Positions 7,893 through 13,102 of a stretch of DNA of 24,117 nt are shown here, piece by piece. Under the pieces are notes generated by a model. That model had not been told where the DNA came from. It saw only the letters and a program-made list of their open reading frames with translations, and did no database searches. The stretch covers positions 1-24,117 of IMG/VR virus record IMGVR_UViG_3300010160_000221. One strand, written 5' to 3'. A program made the position numbers and the translations under genes. The stretch is from a virus. Position 1 is the first letter of the stretch; each line of letters begins with the position of its first letter.

Positions 7893-8135
7893 ATGATCAA
7901 CGAACAAGACGCAATACAAGAGATTCGCAAACACGCTAACGCCAATTACAACAAGGGTTGGGATTACATCGTGGAATGTTGGGGTGATGGAGATATCCTA
8001 GAAGCTTTATCCGAGAACAAAATGGATCTTAGAAAAACAATCAAATACATTCAGGAGTCAGTCAATATGTATGTTCAGAAGCGTGAGGAACAACGAGCAG
8101 ATGTGTCAGACTGGGGAGAAGTTCCAAGCTTCTAG
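7893..8135 (+). CDS. Small protein, unknown function
   Basis: 80 residues, acidic and mostly helical, with Trp-Asp-Tyr-Ile-Val-Glu-Cys-Trp-Gly-Asp-Gly-Asp-Ile in the middle. Not assigned to a family. AAGGAG precedes the ATG. The last base of its TAG stop is the first base of stem I of the hammerhead ribozyme that follows, so self-cleavage would release its message with an intact stop codon and a 3' hairpin. Confidence 0.75.
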   Translation: MINEQDAIQEIRKHANANYNKGWDYIVECWGDGDILEALSENKMDLRKTIKYIQESVNMYVQKREEQRADVSDWGEVPSF

Positions 8136-8187
8136 GTAATCTGATGATGGGGTTAATCCCCGAAACATTCGAGAGGATGTCATTACC
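8135..8187 (+). ncRNA. Hammerhead ribozyme, type I (first of three)
   Basis: Stem I pairs 8135-8140 (GGTAAT) with 8182-8187 (ATTACC). Core CTGATGA is at 8141-8147. Stem II GGGG/CCCC (8149-8152 with 8158-8161) has loop TTAAT. GAAA is at 8162-8165. Stem III ACATTC/GGATGT (8165-8170 with 8175-8180, one G-U) has a GNRA loop GAGA. The cleavage triplet is GTC, cut after 8181. One extra T (8148) sits between the core and stem II, which is not canonical and may slow cleavage. Both open ends are in stem I, hence type I. Cleavage would leave a 26-nt leader with TGCTAGGAG before the ATG at 8208. Confidence 0.87.
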
Positions 8188-8207
8188 AACTCTGCTAGGA
8201 GAATTAA

Positions 8208-8483
8208 ATGTTACCAACTGATACAGGAAATTTAGTCACCATCAAGAAACACGGCAAGGGCAATACGAAATACTATGCCGTTTCTATCGCTTCACCAGTG
8301 ATCAATGAAGACAAGCAATACTTCTTTCGTGATTACACCAGTGCTTTCACTTATCGCAAGGATGGCGTTGCAAGCTTGACTTCGCAAGTAAAACACAACA
8401 GTCCTGAATTGCGCTTATCTGCGCCAATGTCAGAAGTCTCAAACAAGTCCGAATACAACGCTGATCATTTTAGGGGGATTTAA
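8208..8483 (+). CDS. Small basic protein, unknown function
   Basis: 91 residues, Lys/Ser/Thr-rich, with an N-terminal beta-like part (Leu-Val-Thr-Ile-Lys-Lys-His-Gly-Lys-Gly and Tyr-Tyr-Ala-Val-Ser-Ile). Not recognised. Its ribosome-binding site is the shared motif TGCTAGGAG (8193-8201), six bases before the ATG and just downstream of the first ribozyme's cut site. This site has the longest match (12 nt) to the small RNA near 18.2 kb, so it is the strongest candidate target. Confidence 0.75.
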   Translation: MLPTDTGNLVTIKKHGKGNTKYYAVSIASPVINEDKQYFFRDYTSAFTYRKDGVASLTSQVKHNSPELRLSAPMSEVSNKSEYNADHFRGI

Positions 8484-8484
8484 T

Positions 8485-8577
8485 ATGAAATTCTACGAAA
8501 TAGGAATGTTCTTCATCTGTGCCGTATTTATTGCCTTAATGATTGCACTATGTCTTGCAGTGGAGGGTGGACTATGA
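8485..8577 (+). CDS. Tiny single-span membrane protein
   Basis: 30 residues: a short polar start, then an uninterrupted hydrophobic helix (about 7-26, Met-Phe-Phe-Ile-Cys-Ala-Val-Phe-Ile-Ala-Leu) and an acidic Gly-rich end. GGGGG lies upstream of the ATG, two bases after the previous stop. The stop overlaps the next ATG (ATGA). Clean overlaps on both sides and the membrane helix support a real gene. A regulatory or lysis-related role is possible but not shown. Confidence 0.65.
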   Translation: MKFYEIGMFFICAVFIALMIALCLAVEGGL

Positions 8578-8741
8578 TTGCCGTTATCGTCAATACCAAC
8601 AGTCAGCGAGTAGCTGAACACCAGTGTCAATCTTGGGCGCAGTGTATGGAATGGATTGATTCTTACCTTACCTACAACGATCTCAAAAGGGCGTGTTCTG
8701 ATCATATTGCTCATGGTCAACACACTGTTTGGGTGCGCTAG
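8574..8741 (+). CDS. Small protein, unknown function
   Basis: 55 residues from the ATG that overlaps the previous stop by four bases and follows GGAGG. A longer reading from an earlier in-frame codon would lie inside the preceding gene and is less likely. Starts with a beta-like Met-Ile-Ala-Val-Ile-Val-Asn-Thr and contains Cys-Gln-Ser-Trp-Ala-Gln-Cys. The pattern suggests a small alpha/beta fold seen in phage hypothetical proteins; no function assigned. Confidence 0.7.
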   Translation: MIAVIVNTNSQRVAEHQCQSWAQCMEWIDSYLTYNDLKRACSDHIAHGQHTVWVR

Positions 8742-8848
8742 TGAAGTGGATTAATGCGTTCTACGATCTGTTACTGGTTGCCAGTATCGTGATCGTGCTT
8801 TATATAATTTTGGGTTCAATTTATCTTTACTTAGGAGGAAGTTTATGA
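8741..8848 (+). CDS. Tiny membrane protein, GTG start
   Basis: 35 residues, start GTG overlapping the TAG stop of the previous gene by one base. Its end overlaps the next ATG by four bases. A hydrophobic helix runs from about residue 7 to 32 (Leu-Leu-Leu-Val-Ala-Ser-Ile-Val-Ile-Val-Leu-Tyr-Ile-Ile-Leu). There is no Shine-Dalgarno, so translation would rely on coupling. It is the second tiny membrane protein within 300 bases. Confidence 0.58.
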   Translation: MKWINAFYDLLLVASIVIVLYIILGSIYLYLGGSL

Positions 8849-9030
8849 ATTACGCAGAACAAGAAATGATGGCAGTAATGCCTTACCCAGTAGAAAGCAA
8901 ATACTACAAAACAGTGATCATTCAATTGCGATCCGAATATGGTTACACCAAGTGGATGAATATCACGCCTGAACAATTTCGCAAGATTGATTTAATTTTA
9001 ACTGGAGAAGAATATGCTCAATACGCCTAA
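8845..9030 (+). CDS. Small protein, unknown function
   Basis: 61 residues with AGGAGG upstream of the ATG, a strong site. Contains Val-Ile-Ile-Gln-Leu-Arg-Ser-Glu-Tyr-Gly-Tyr-Thr-Lys-Trp-Met-Asn-Ile-Thr and ends acidic. Not recognised. Its 3' end overlaps the next gene by 17 bases. Confidence 0.72.
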   Translation: MNYAEQEMMAVMPYPVESKYYKTVIIQLRSEYGYTKWMNITPEQFRKIDLILTGEEYAQYA

Positions 9031-9205
9031 TCAAATAGAACACTTTCGTTTGCTTACACTGCGCCAAATGCTCAAGCTTGAGTTGCTAGGTATGAAGCGT
9101 AGTGGGCGATCAGCTTACGCCATCATCAAAGGTGAATTAGGTCTAAAGGGCAATAAGAAGTCCGTCTTTGATCAGCTATCGGAAATGTTGGGCAAGTCAA
9201 ACTGA
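9014..9205 (+). CDS. Small conserved phage protein, stop codon inside ribozyme
   Basis: 63 residues, basic and helical: Leu-Thr-Leu-Arg-Gln-Met-Leu-Lys-Leu-Glu, Arg-Ser-Gly-Arg-Ser-Ala-Tyr-Ala-Ile-Ile-Lys, then Leu-Gly-Leu-Lys-Gly-Asn-Lys-Lys. I recognise this pattern from small proteins of unknown function common in tailed phages; its basic character would allow nucleic-acid binding. GGAG precedes the ATG. The TGA stop at 9203-9205 is part of the CTGAAGA core of the second hammerhead ribozyme, and codons for its last residues form stem I. Confidence 0.78.
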   Translation: MLNTPNQIEHFRLLTLRQMLKLELLGMKRSGRSAYAIIKGELGLKGNKKSVFDQLSEMLGKSN

Positions 9206-9247
9206 AGAGTCTTTAATAGACGAAACTGGTGCGAACCAGTCTTTGAC
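9196..9247 (+). ncRNA. Hammerhead ribozyme, type I (second of three)
   Basis: Every conserved element is present. Stem I is GTCAAA/TTTGAC (9196-9201 with 9242-9247). The core CTGAAGA at 9202-9208 is consensus CUGANGA. Stem II is GTCT/AGAC (9209-9212 with 9218-9221), loop TTAAT. GAAA is at 9222-9225. Stem III is ACTGGT/ACCAGT (9225-9230 with 9235-9240), GNRA loop GCGA. The cleavage triplet is GTC, cut after 9241. The cut leaves a 25-nt leader before the ATG at 9267, carrying TGCTAGGAG. Stem III differs from that of the third ribozyme by a compensatory pair change, direct evidence for a conserved RNA fold. Confidence 0.94.
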
Positions 9248-9266
9248 AAACTGCTAGGAGTTAAAA

Positions 9267-9611
9267 ATGGAAACACAATTAGATTTGAATAGCTTTACTG
9301 GGACTGAGAGTTATTATAAGACTTGTTTGTTTGCACCGAAGCTAGTGCATACGGATGGCGTTCAATACTTTGCTGACCATGCAAGTGCCTACTGGTTCTT
9401 AGATATCGTTGCTACCGAGTATTTTAACGGCTTAGCTGACGATTTCTTGAGTATCAAACTGGTCGTTCACAGTGGTCGTGCAAACATTACTGTTGAGGAT
9501 GGTGATTGCAACATCATCAAGAGCCGAGAGATAGAGTTTACGGATTGCCCTGAGGGGATCTACAAATTCTTTTTGACCAACAATGTATTGATGTTGACTT
9601 CTGAATACTAA
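9267..9611 (+). CDS. Protein of unknown function
   Basis: 114 residues, acidic, aromatic-rich, with no transmembrane helix. Segments such as Tyr-Phe-Ala-Asp-His-Ala-Ser-Ala-Tyr-Trp-Phe-Leu-Asp-Ile-Val-Ala and Ile-Lys-Leu-Val-Val-His-Ser-Gly suggest an alpha/beta fold. Not recognised. The start is set by TGCTAGGAG at 9252-9260, six bases upstream and 11 nt after the second ribozyme's cut site. Eleven bases of this site are complementary to the small RNA near 18.2 kb. Confidence 0.77.
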   Translation: METQLDLNSFTGTESYYKTCLFAPKLVHTDGVQYFADHASAYWFLDIVATEYFNGLADDFLSIKLVVHSGRANITVEDGDCNIIKSREIEFTDCPEGIYKFFLTNNVLMLTSEY

Positions 9612-9612
9612 C

Positions 9613-9637
9613 AAAGGGAAAGGGGGAAACCCCTTTT
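9613..9637 (+). promoter_or_regulatory. GNRA-capped hairpin between ribosome-binding site and start codon
   Basis: AAAGGGG-GAAA-CCCCTTT (9619-9625, loop 9626-9629, 9630-9636) is a perfect 7-bp stem with a GAAA tetraloop, extendable by a G-U pair. The purine run AAAGGG at 9613-9618 lies just before it and the ATG at 9645 lies eight bases after. Looping out the hairpin would give the purine run normal Shine-Dalgarno spacing. A weak terminator is the alternative, but only four T follow. Confidence 0.6.
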
Positions 9638-9644
9638 AAAAATA

Positions 9645-9860
9645 ATGGACTTAGACGGCAAAAAAGGTTTGGTAAGGGACATATCCCAGTATGGCTATCA
9701 CGAACACAAAGGCTATGCTTGGGATGAATACGATGCCCAAGGCATTTTCTTAACAAGGGTTTGTGAAAGTTGTGTAGCAGAAAAATTAGCAGTTTATCGT
9801 CCTGAGATTCTTTCAGGATATTCCCAAGCTGATGTAGACGAACAGATCGAGGAGAATTAA
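9645..9860 (+). CDS. Small conserved phage protein with Cys pair
   Basis: 71 residues, acidic. The centre has Val-Cys-Glu-Ser-Cys-Val-Ala-Glu-Lys-Leu followed by Tyr-Arg-Pro-Glu-Ile-Leu, a pattern I know from small phage proteins of unknown function; the CxxC could bind zinc with a partner pair elsewhere. No Shine-Dalgarno lies at the usual distance. The hairpin at 9619-9636 appears to bridge an upstream purine run to this ATG. Confidence 0.76.
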   Translation: MDLDGKKGLVRDISQYGYHEHKGYAWDEYDAQGIFLTRVCESCVAEKLAVYRPEILSGYSQADVDEQIEEN

Positions 9861-9862
9861 TT

Positions 9863-10048
9863 ATGGGTAAATTTACACTGGAAATTAACACCGATAACGA
9901 TGCATTCAGTGGCGAAGATATGCACATTGAATTGCTAAAAAAATTAACAGATGTTGGTTATCGAGTAAGCGTATTGCGTGAGTTAAATGGGATCATTGTT
10001 GATTCCAATGGCAATACTGTTGGCGTTCATCAATTTTTTGGAGATTAA
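9863..10048 (+). CDS. Small acidic protein, unknown function
   Basis: 61 residues with GAGGAG upstream. Begins Met-Gly-Lys-Phe-Thr-Leu-Glu-Ile-Asn-Thr-Asp-Asn, a beta strand followed by an Asp-rich turn, then a helix with Leu-Leu-Lys-Lys-Leu and a second beta part Gly-Ile-Ile-Val-Asp-Ser-Asn-Gly-Asn-Thr-Val-Gly. A compact alpha/beta fold is likely. This kind of small protein is frequent in phage early regions; no function is known to me. Confidence 0.75.
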   Translation: MGKFTLEINTDNDAFSGEDMHIELLKKLTDVGYRVSVLRELNGIIVDSNGNTVGVHQFFGD

Positions 10049-10049
10049 C

Positions 10050-10310
10050 ATGGATATTAAATTTTTTGCAGATCCGGCACATGGTTGGGGTGAAGTGCCG
10101 ATTAGCCTGATTCAAGAATTGGGCATAGCTGACAAGATAAGCCAGTATTCCTACATGAAAGGGGATAAGGCATATCTTGAGGAAGACTGTGATCTATCAG
10201 TCCTTATGAACGCCTTAGAAGCGCAAGGGATTACTGCCAATTTTGTTGAAGTATGGACAAACAACGATAGCCCAGTGCGTAGGTATCAAAGCTTTAAATT
10301 ATCAAACTGA
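10050..10310 (+). CDS. Conserved phage protein, stop codon inside ribozyme
   Basis: 86 residues from the ATG with GGAG seven bases upstream. An in-frame earlier start would lie inside the previous gene and lacks a ribosome-binding site. Conserved-looking core: Phe-Phe-Ala-Asp-Pro-Ala-His-Gly-Trp-Gly-Glu-Val-Pro, Tyr-Leu-Glu-Glu-Asp-Cys-Asp-Leu, and Arg-Arg-Tyr-Gln-Ser-Phe near the end. I recognise it as a recurring hypothetical protein of phages. Its TGA stop (10308-10310) is part of the CTGATGA core of the third ribozyme. Confidence 0.8.
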   Translation: MDIKFFADPAHGWGEVPISLIQELGIADKISQYSYMKGDKAYLEEDCDLSVLMNALEAQGITANFVEVWTNNDSPVRRYQSFKLSN

Positions 10311-10351
10311 TGAGCCTGTAAGGGCGAAACTGGCGTGAGCCAGTCTTTGAT
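10301..10351 (+). ncRNA. Hammerhead ribozyme, type I (third of three)
   Basis: Fully canonical. Stem I is ATCAAA/TTTGAT (10301-10306 with 10346-10351). Core CTGATGA is at 10307-10313. Stem II is GCCT/GGGC (10314-10317 with 10322-10325, closing G-U), GNRA loop GTAA. GAAA is at 10326-10329. Stem III is ACTGGC/GCCAGT (10329-10334 with 10339-10344), GNRA loop GTGA. The GTC triplet is cut after 10345. Leader left on the downstream message: 28 nt with TGCTAGGAG before the ATG at 10374. Compared with the second ribozyme, stem I and stem III carry paired substitutions that keep both helices. Confidence 0.96.
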
Positions 10352-10373
10352 TAACTTGCTAGGAGAATTTATT

Positions 10374-10904
10374 ATGCCAAATTGGTGCTATAACAATTTA
10401 AAAATTGATGGAACGACAGTGGGTGGAAAAATACTTGCTGAAGCTTTTAAACCGAAATATCCAATGGATGATGGAACACTGGATGCGAATCCTTTCCAAG
10501 ACTTGATGCCGATCCCTGAAGATTTACAAATCACAGCCGGATGGTTTGGCGATGGGACTGACAAACAGAATGAAATGCAAAAGCTATACGAAGCCAATAA
10601 GGAAAAGTATGGTTACGAGAATTGGTATCACTGGTGCATAGCAAAGTGGGGAACGAAGTGGGATGCTCATGTTGAAGATTTTAACGACACCGATATCAAT
10701 GATATTTCTGTTTATTTTGAAACGGCTTGGAGTCCACCATTGGACTTTTTGAGTTGGTTCTGCGAACAACATCCTGATACAGTTTTTACCCTTAACTACG
10801 ATGAAGAGGGTTGTTCTTTTGAGGGTGAAGCTACCCATAATCCTGAAGATGGTTTTGTTGACAATTGTTGGACTCCTGAATTGGCATTGGAGGATGCAGA
10901 ATGA
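10374..10904 (+). CDS. Api92/YubB-like ferredoxin-fold protein (DUF1281 type)
   Basis: 176 residues from the ATG with TGCTAGGAG at 10357-10365; an earlier in-frame start would lie within the ribozyme and is rejected. Begins Met-Pro-Asn-Trp-Cys-Tyr-Asn-Asn-Leu, the hallmark opening of this family. It continues with Trp-Tyr-His-Trp-Cys-Ile-Ala-Lys-Trp-Gly-Thr-Lys-Trp-Asp-Ala and Phe-Glu-Thr-Ala-Trp-Ser-Pro-Pro. The family is widespread in phages and plasmids, with a ferredoxin-like domain and unknown biochemical role. It is the largest recognised protein of the small-gene operon and immediately follows the third ribozyme. Confidence 0.88.
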   Translation: MPNWCYNNLKIDGTTVGGKILAEAFKPKYPMDDGTLDANPFQDLMPIPEDLQITAGWFGDGTDKQNEMQKLYEANKEKYGYENWYHWCIAKWGTKWDAHVEDFNDTDINDISVYFETAWSPPLDFLSWFCEQHPDTVFTLNYDEEGCSFEGEATHNPEDGFVDNCWTPELALEDAE

Positions 10905-11188
10905 ATATTTGCGAAGATGGTTATTCAGGTAATCACGATCCGTTCTTTCAAGAAATATCAGATGATTACGATGAAATTCAAATGAATCCCGATACTCTTG
11001 ACGATGGTTCAGTGGTGGTTAATTTCGATGTTTACGACAAAGAAAATAACGAAGTAATCAAGACTGGTGGATATGTTCTCATTCGCAAGGAAGAGGATCT
11101 GAAAGATTTTTACATTTGTGTATTTAACAAAGATGGTGATCAAATGTCTCAAACCCGATTGCCGTTTGACTGGTTAAGTCTTGACTAG
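10901..11188 (+). CDS. Acidic protein, unknown function
   Basis: 95 residues, strongly acidic, with an Asp/Glu-rich first half and a beta-rich second half (Gly-Gly-Tyr-Val-Leu-Ile-Arg, Phe-Tyr-Ile-Cys-Val-Phe-Asn). The ATG overlaps the previous stop by four bases, and the GGAGG inside the end of the Api92-like gene serves as its site. Not recognised. Confidence 0.75.
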   Translation: MNICEDGYSGNHDPFFQEISDDYDEIQMNPDTLDDGSVVVNFDVYDKENNEVIKTGGYVLIRKEEDLKDFYICVFNKDGDQMSQTRLPFDWLSLD

Positions 11189-11192
11189 TGCA

Positions 11193-11226
11193 GTAATCCT
11201 GATGCCCAGTTGGGCATTGGGATTGC
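11193..11226 (+). other. 16-bp RNA hairpin at a gene junction
   Basis: 11193-11208 pairs with 11211-11226 over 16 positions, three of them G-U, apart from the tight turn at the tip. It lies in the 73-bp gap between two genes and is followed by TGCTAGGAG (11247-11255). It takes the same place as the three ribozymes but has no GAAA and no closing stem I. No T run follows, so it is not a typical terminator. An RNase III site or a message-stabilising hairpin is possible. Confidence 0.75.
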
Positions 11227-11261
11227 CATTGGGGTGATCATATAACTGCTAGGAGATTAGT

Positions 11262-11573
11262 ATGGATTTTCAAAGAAATTTAAAGTGTGGCGAGTATATT
11301 CTGATGGGTTGTGGCACAGATTCCAACGGCAAAAGAGATCAAATTTCGACCTTATGTTATTGGCAAGACAATCCTGAAAGAGCCAAAAAACATATGCATT
11401 CGATTTGGGAAAAAAATAAAGGCGATGTGTATTATCTGTTAAGGGTTGAACGAGTAGTATGTTCGGGCAGTTACCCGATGGTTATTGATCTTCCCAAGCC
11501 TGTTGAAAGGGTAAATTTAACACTGGAAAAAGCTGAAGGCGATGACTGGAATGTTTACCAAGGGGAAGAGTAA
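11262..11573 (+). CDS. Protein of unknown function
   Basis: 103 residues, starting six bases after TGCTAGGAG. Segments Glu-Tyr-Ile-Leu-Met-Gly-Cys-Gly-Thr-Asp-Ser and Asp-Val-Tyr-Tyr-Leu-Leu-Arg-Val-Glu-Arg-Val-Val suggest a small beta-rich domain. Not assigned. It is the fourth rightward gene with the shared ribosome-binding motif, here preceded by a plain hairpin instead of a ribozyme. Its TAA shares its last base with the next ATG. Confidence 0.76.
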   Translation: MDFQRNLKCGEYILMGCGTDSNGKRDQISTLCYWQDNPERAKKHMHSIWEKNKGDVYYLLRVERVVCSGSYPMVIDLPKPVERVNLTLEKAEGDDWNVYQGEE

Positions 11574-11791
11574 TGGCTTTTGAAGTTCAACACTATACCC
11601 TTTGTGACGGATGGATTAACTGTTGGTCAACAGTGGAAGACGGCAAGGAAATGCCGTCTATTTATAACACATACATGGATGCATTGAATGCCCTGTCGGA
11701 CTTTATATCGCAAGAGCATGAAGCGTATAGAGAGGGCGCAATTGATTCTATGTATGATGCCAGTGAATTTCGAATAATGGAGATTATATGA
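11573..11791 (+). CDS. Small conserved phage protein
   Basis: 72 residues starting Met-Ala-Phe-Glu-Val-Gln-His-Tyr-Thr-Leu-Cys-Asp-Gly-Trp-Ile-Asn-Cys-Trp, a pattern I have seen in short phage proteins of unknown function. It is followed by a helix with Tyr-Met-Asp-Ala-Leu-Asn-Ala-Leu. GGGGAAG precedes the start, which is coupled to the previous stop (TAATG). Confidence 0.77.
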   Translation: MAFEVQHYTLCDGWINCWSTVEDGKEMPSIYNTYMDALNALSDFISQEHEAYREGAIDSMYDASEFRIMEII

Positions 11792-12096
11792 GCATTAGAG
11801 AAAAGGTAATTTCAGCATTGGTTAAAAACGATTTAGAGGATTGGTATTCCAAAGAAGATATGCATGATTACTTTTCGCATTTATTGAAAAGTGGTTTTGT
11901 TGGATATGAAAATCAAGAATCTATCGATTTAATTCAAGAAATAAAAGATCGGTGCATAGTCAATACAAAGCCAAGCGCAGAATGCAATACTTGTAATTCT
12001 GATGGTCGTTATATTTGTATTGAATGCGAACATAACCAAGTAATTGAACATTTTGAAAAAGAGGAAGTATGGTCATGGTTAAAGGAGAGCATATGA
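11788..12096 (+). CDS. Small protein with CxxC-CxxC zinc-binding pattern
   Basis: 102 residues. Cysteines 66, 69, 77 and 80 form CxxC-7-CxxC, suggestive of a small zinc knuckle, after a helical N-terminal half. The ATG overlaps the previous stop by four bases. Not recognised; nucleic-acid or protein binding is a reasonable guess only. Confidence 0.74.
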   Translation: MSIREKVISALVKNDLEDWYSKEDMHDYFSHLLKSGFVGYENQESIDLIQEIKDRCIVNTKPSAECNTCNSDGRYICIECEHNQVIEHFEKEEVWSWLKESI

Positions 12097-12422
12097 AGAC
12101 AAATGAACCAAGAAAAACTTACTTTACTACTGATGGTTTTAAGCCATTAGTTTGGTTTTCGGGATTGTCTTATGATGAAAGATGGAACGGATGGGCAATT
12201 CCCTACTTCACAAAGGAAGTGGCATTGGAAATTGTGGCGCAGATGCCGAGTAATTTACGATATTCCGAAGATATTGATTCCTTTATTTACAACGATCTTG
12301 AAGCCACTAGCGATGAAGATTACAACGAATATTTTGGCGCAGATTATATCGATGGACAGAAATACTATTCCATTGGTGGGTGCAGTTGGTGTTGGGATGA
12401 AGTTGTTGAGGAGGAAGTATGA
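12093..12422 (+). CDS. Acidic protein, unknown function
   Basis: 109 residues from the ATG overlapping the previous stop and preceded by AAGGAG; an in-frame start 24 bases earlier has no better site. Acidic and aromatic, with Phe-Trp/Tyr-rich stretches (Val-Trp-Phe-Ser-Gly-Leu-Ser-Tyr-Asp) and Cys-Ser-Trp-Cys-Trp near the C terminus. No known family. Confidence 0.73.
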   Translation: MKTNEPRKTYFTTDGFKPLVWFSGLSYDERWNGWAIPYFTKEVALEIVAQMPSNLRYSEDIDSFIYNDLEATSDEDYNEYFGADYIDGQKYYSIGGCSWCWDEVVEEEV

Positions 12423-12595
12423 CGCACACTGAACTGTTAGAAAAGCTAGAGATAGCACAGGATTTACTGTCCGATGTTTACCATTGGGCATGTAAAGAAA
12501 AGAAAGAAGATATTGAATCGTTAATGAGTGTCGCTGATGGTTGTGTTTGTCAGGCTATGGGCGAATTAGATCAATTAATTAGGGAGAAAGCATGA
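12419..12595 (+). CDS. Small helical protein, unknown function
   Basis: 58 residues, start overlapping the previous stop by four bases, with GAGGAGG just upstream, an excellent site. Predicted helical, with Cys25, Cys42 and Cys44. Its end overlaps the next ATG. Good site and overlaps on both sides support it as real. Confidence 0.72.
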   Translation: MTHTELLEKLEIAQDLLSDVYHWACKEKKEDIESLMSVADGCVCQAMGELDQLIREKA

Positions 12596-12729
12596 ACATT
12601 AACTTAGAGCATTTAACTATTAAAGAATTAAAAGTCTTATTAAAAGAGATATCGCTAGTAAGTATTGGTGTAAAAGATATTTTCGTAAAACACGCAATTT
12701 TAGATGAACTTGAATGGAGAAAAGCATGA
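12592..12729 (+). CDS. Small helical protein, unknown function
   Basis: 45 residues, rich in Leu, Lys and Ile. ATGA overlaps on both sides, with AGGGAG upstream. It ends Leu-Asp-Glu-Leu-Glu-Trp-Arg-Lys-Ala. Residues 9-20 and 29-44 look like amphipathic helices. Not recognised. Confidence 0.66.
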   Translation: MNINLEHLTIKELKVLLKEISLVSIGVKDIFVKHAILDELEWRKA

Positions 12730-12923
12730 AAGCATTTCAATGGGTTGACAAGAGCAATACTTGTAGGCGTAAACCACCTTACCTACAAGGATACGAAGAT
12801 GGTTATATGCAATTCGATATGCGTGATGGTGAATTTTATGAAAATGATAAAGACAAAATTATGTATGGCGAAGGTTATGACGATGGAACTTGGGGTAAGC
12901 CTAATCAACTGGAGAAAGAATGA
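12726..12923 (+). CDS. Small Gly/Tyr/Asp-rich protein, unknown function
   Basis: 65 residues from the ATG overlapping the previous stop. Contains two similar short segments, Gly-Tyr-Glu-Asp-Gly-Tyr and Gly-Glu-Gly-Tyr-Asp-Asp-Gly, that look like an internal repeat. No cysteine pattern or membrane helix. Function unknown. Confidence 0.7.
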   Translation: MKAFQWVDKSNTCRRKPPYLQGYEDGYMQFDMRDGEFYENDKDKIMYGEGYDDGTWGKPNQLEKE

Positions 12924-13102
12924 AGGAATACACAAAGCATAGAAGGTCGAAGCGAGAACGAGAAGCTATTGCTAATTCGTTATTGAGTCGGGTTTTATCT
13001 AGCGACACATTTGCACAGAAGATTGAAGCGATACGAAAAACTAATCCGTATTTTTATTTATTAACACCAAAGAAGGAGAGTGATGATGAAAGTAATGATT
13101 GA
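12920..13102 (+). CDS. Small basic protein, unknown function
   Basis: 60 residues. The first 17 are very basic (Lys-His-Arg-Arg-Ser-Lys-Arg-Glu-Arg-Glu), as in small nucleic-acid-binding proteins, and the tail is acidic. The ATG overlaps the previous stop and GGAG lies upstream. It overlaps the next gene by about 17 bases. Confidence 0.7.
   Translation: MKEYTKHRRSKREREAIANSLLSRVLSSDTFAQKIEAIRKTNPYFYLLTPKKESDDESND

Noticed and set aside
11189-11261. Possible fourth hammerhead, since CTGATG occurs at 11199-11204 before TGCTAGGAG
   Set aside because: There is no GAAA, no GTC after a second hairpin and no stem I partner; the sequence folds better as one long hairpin.
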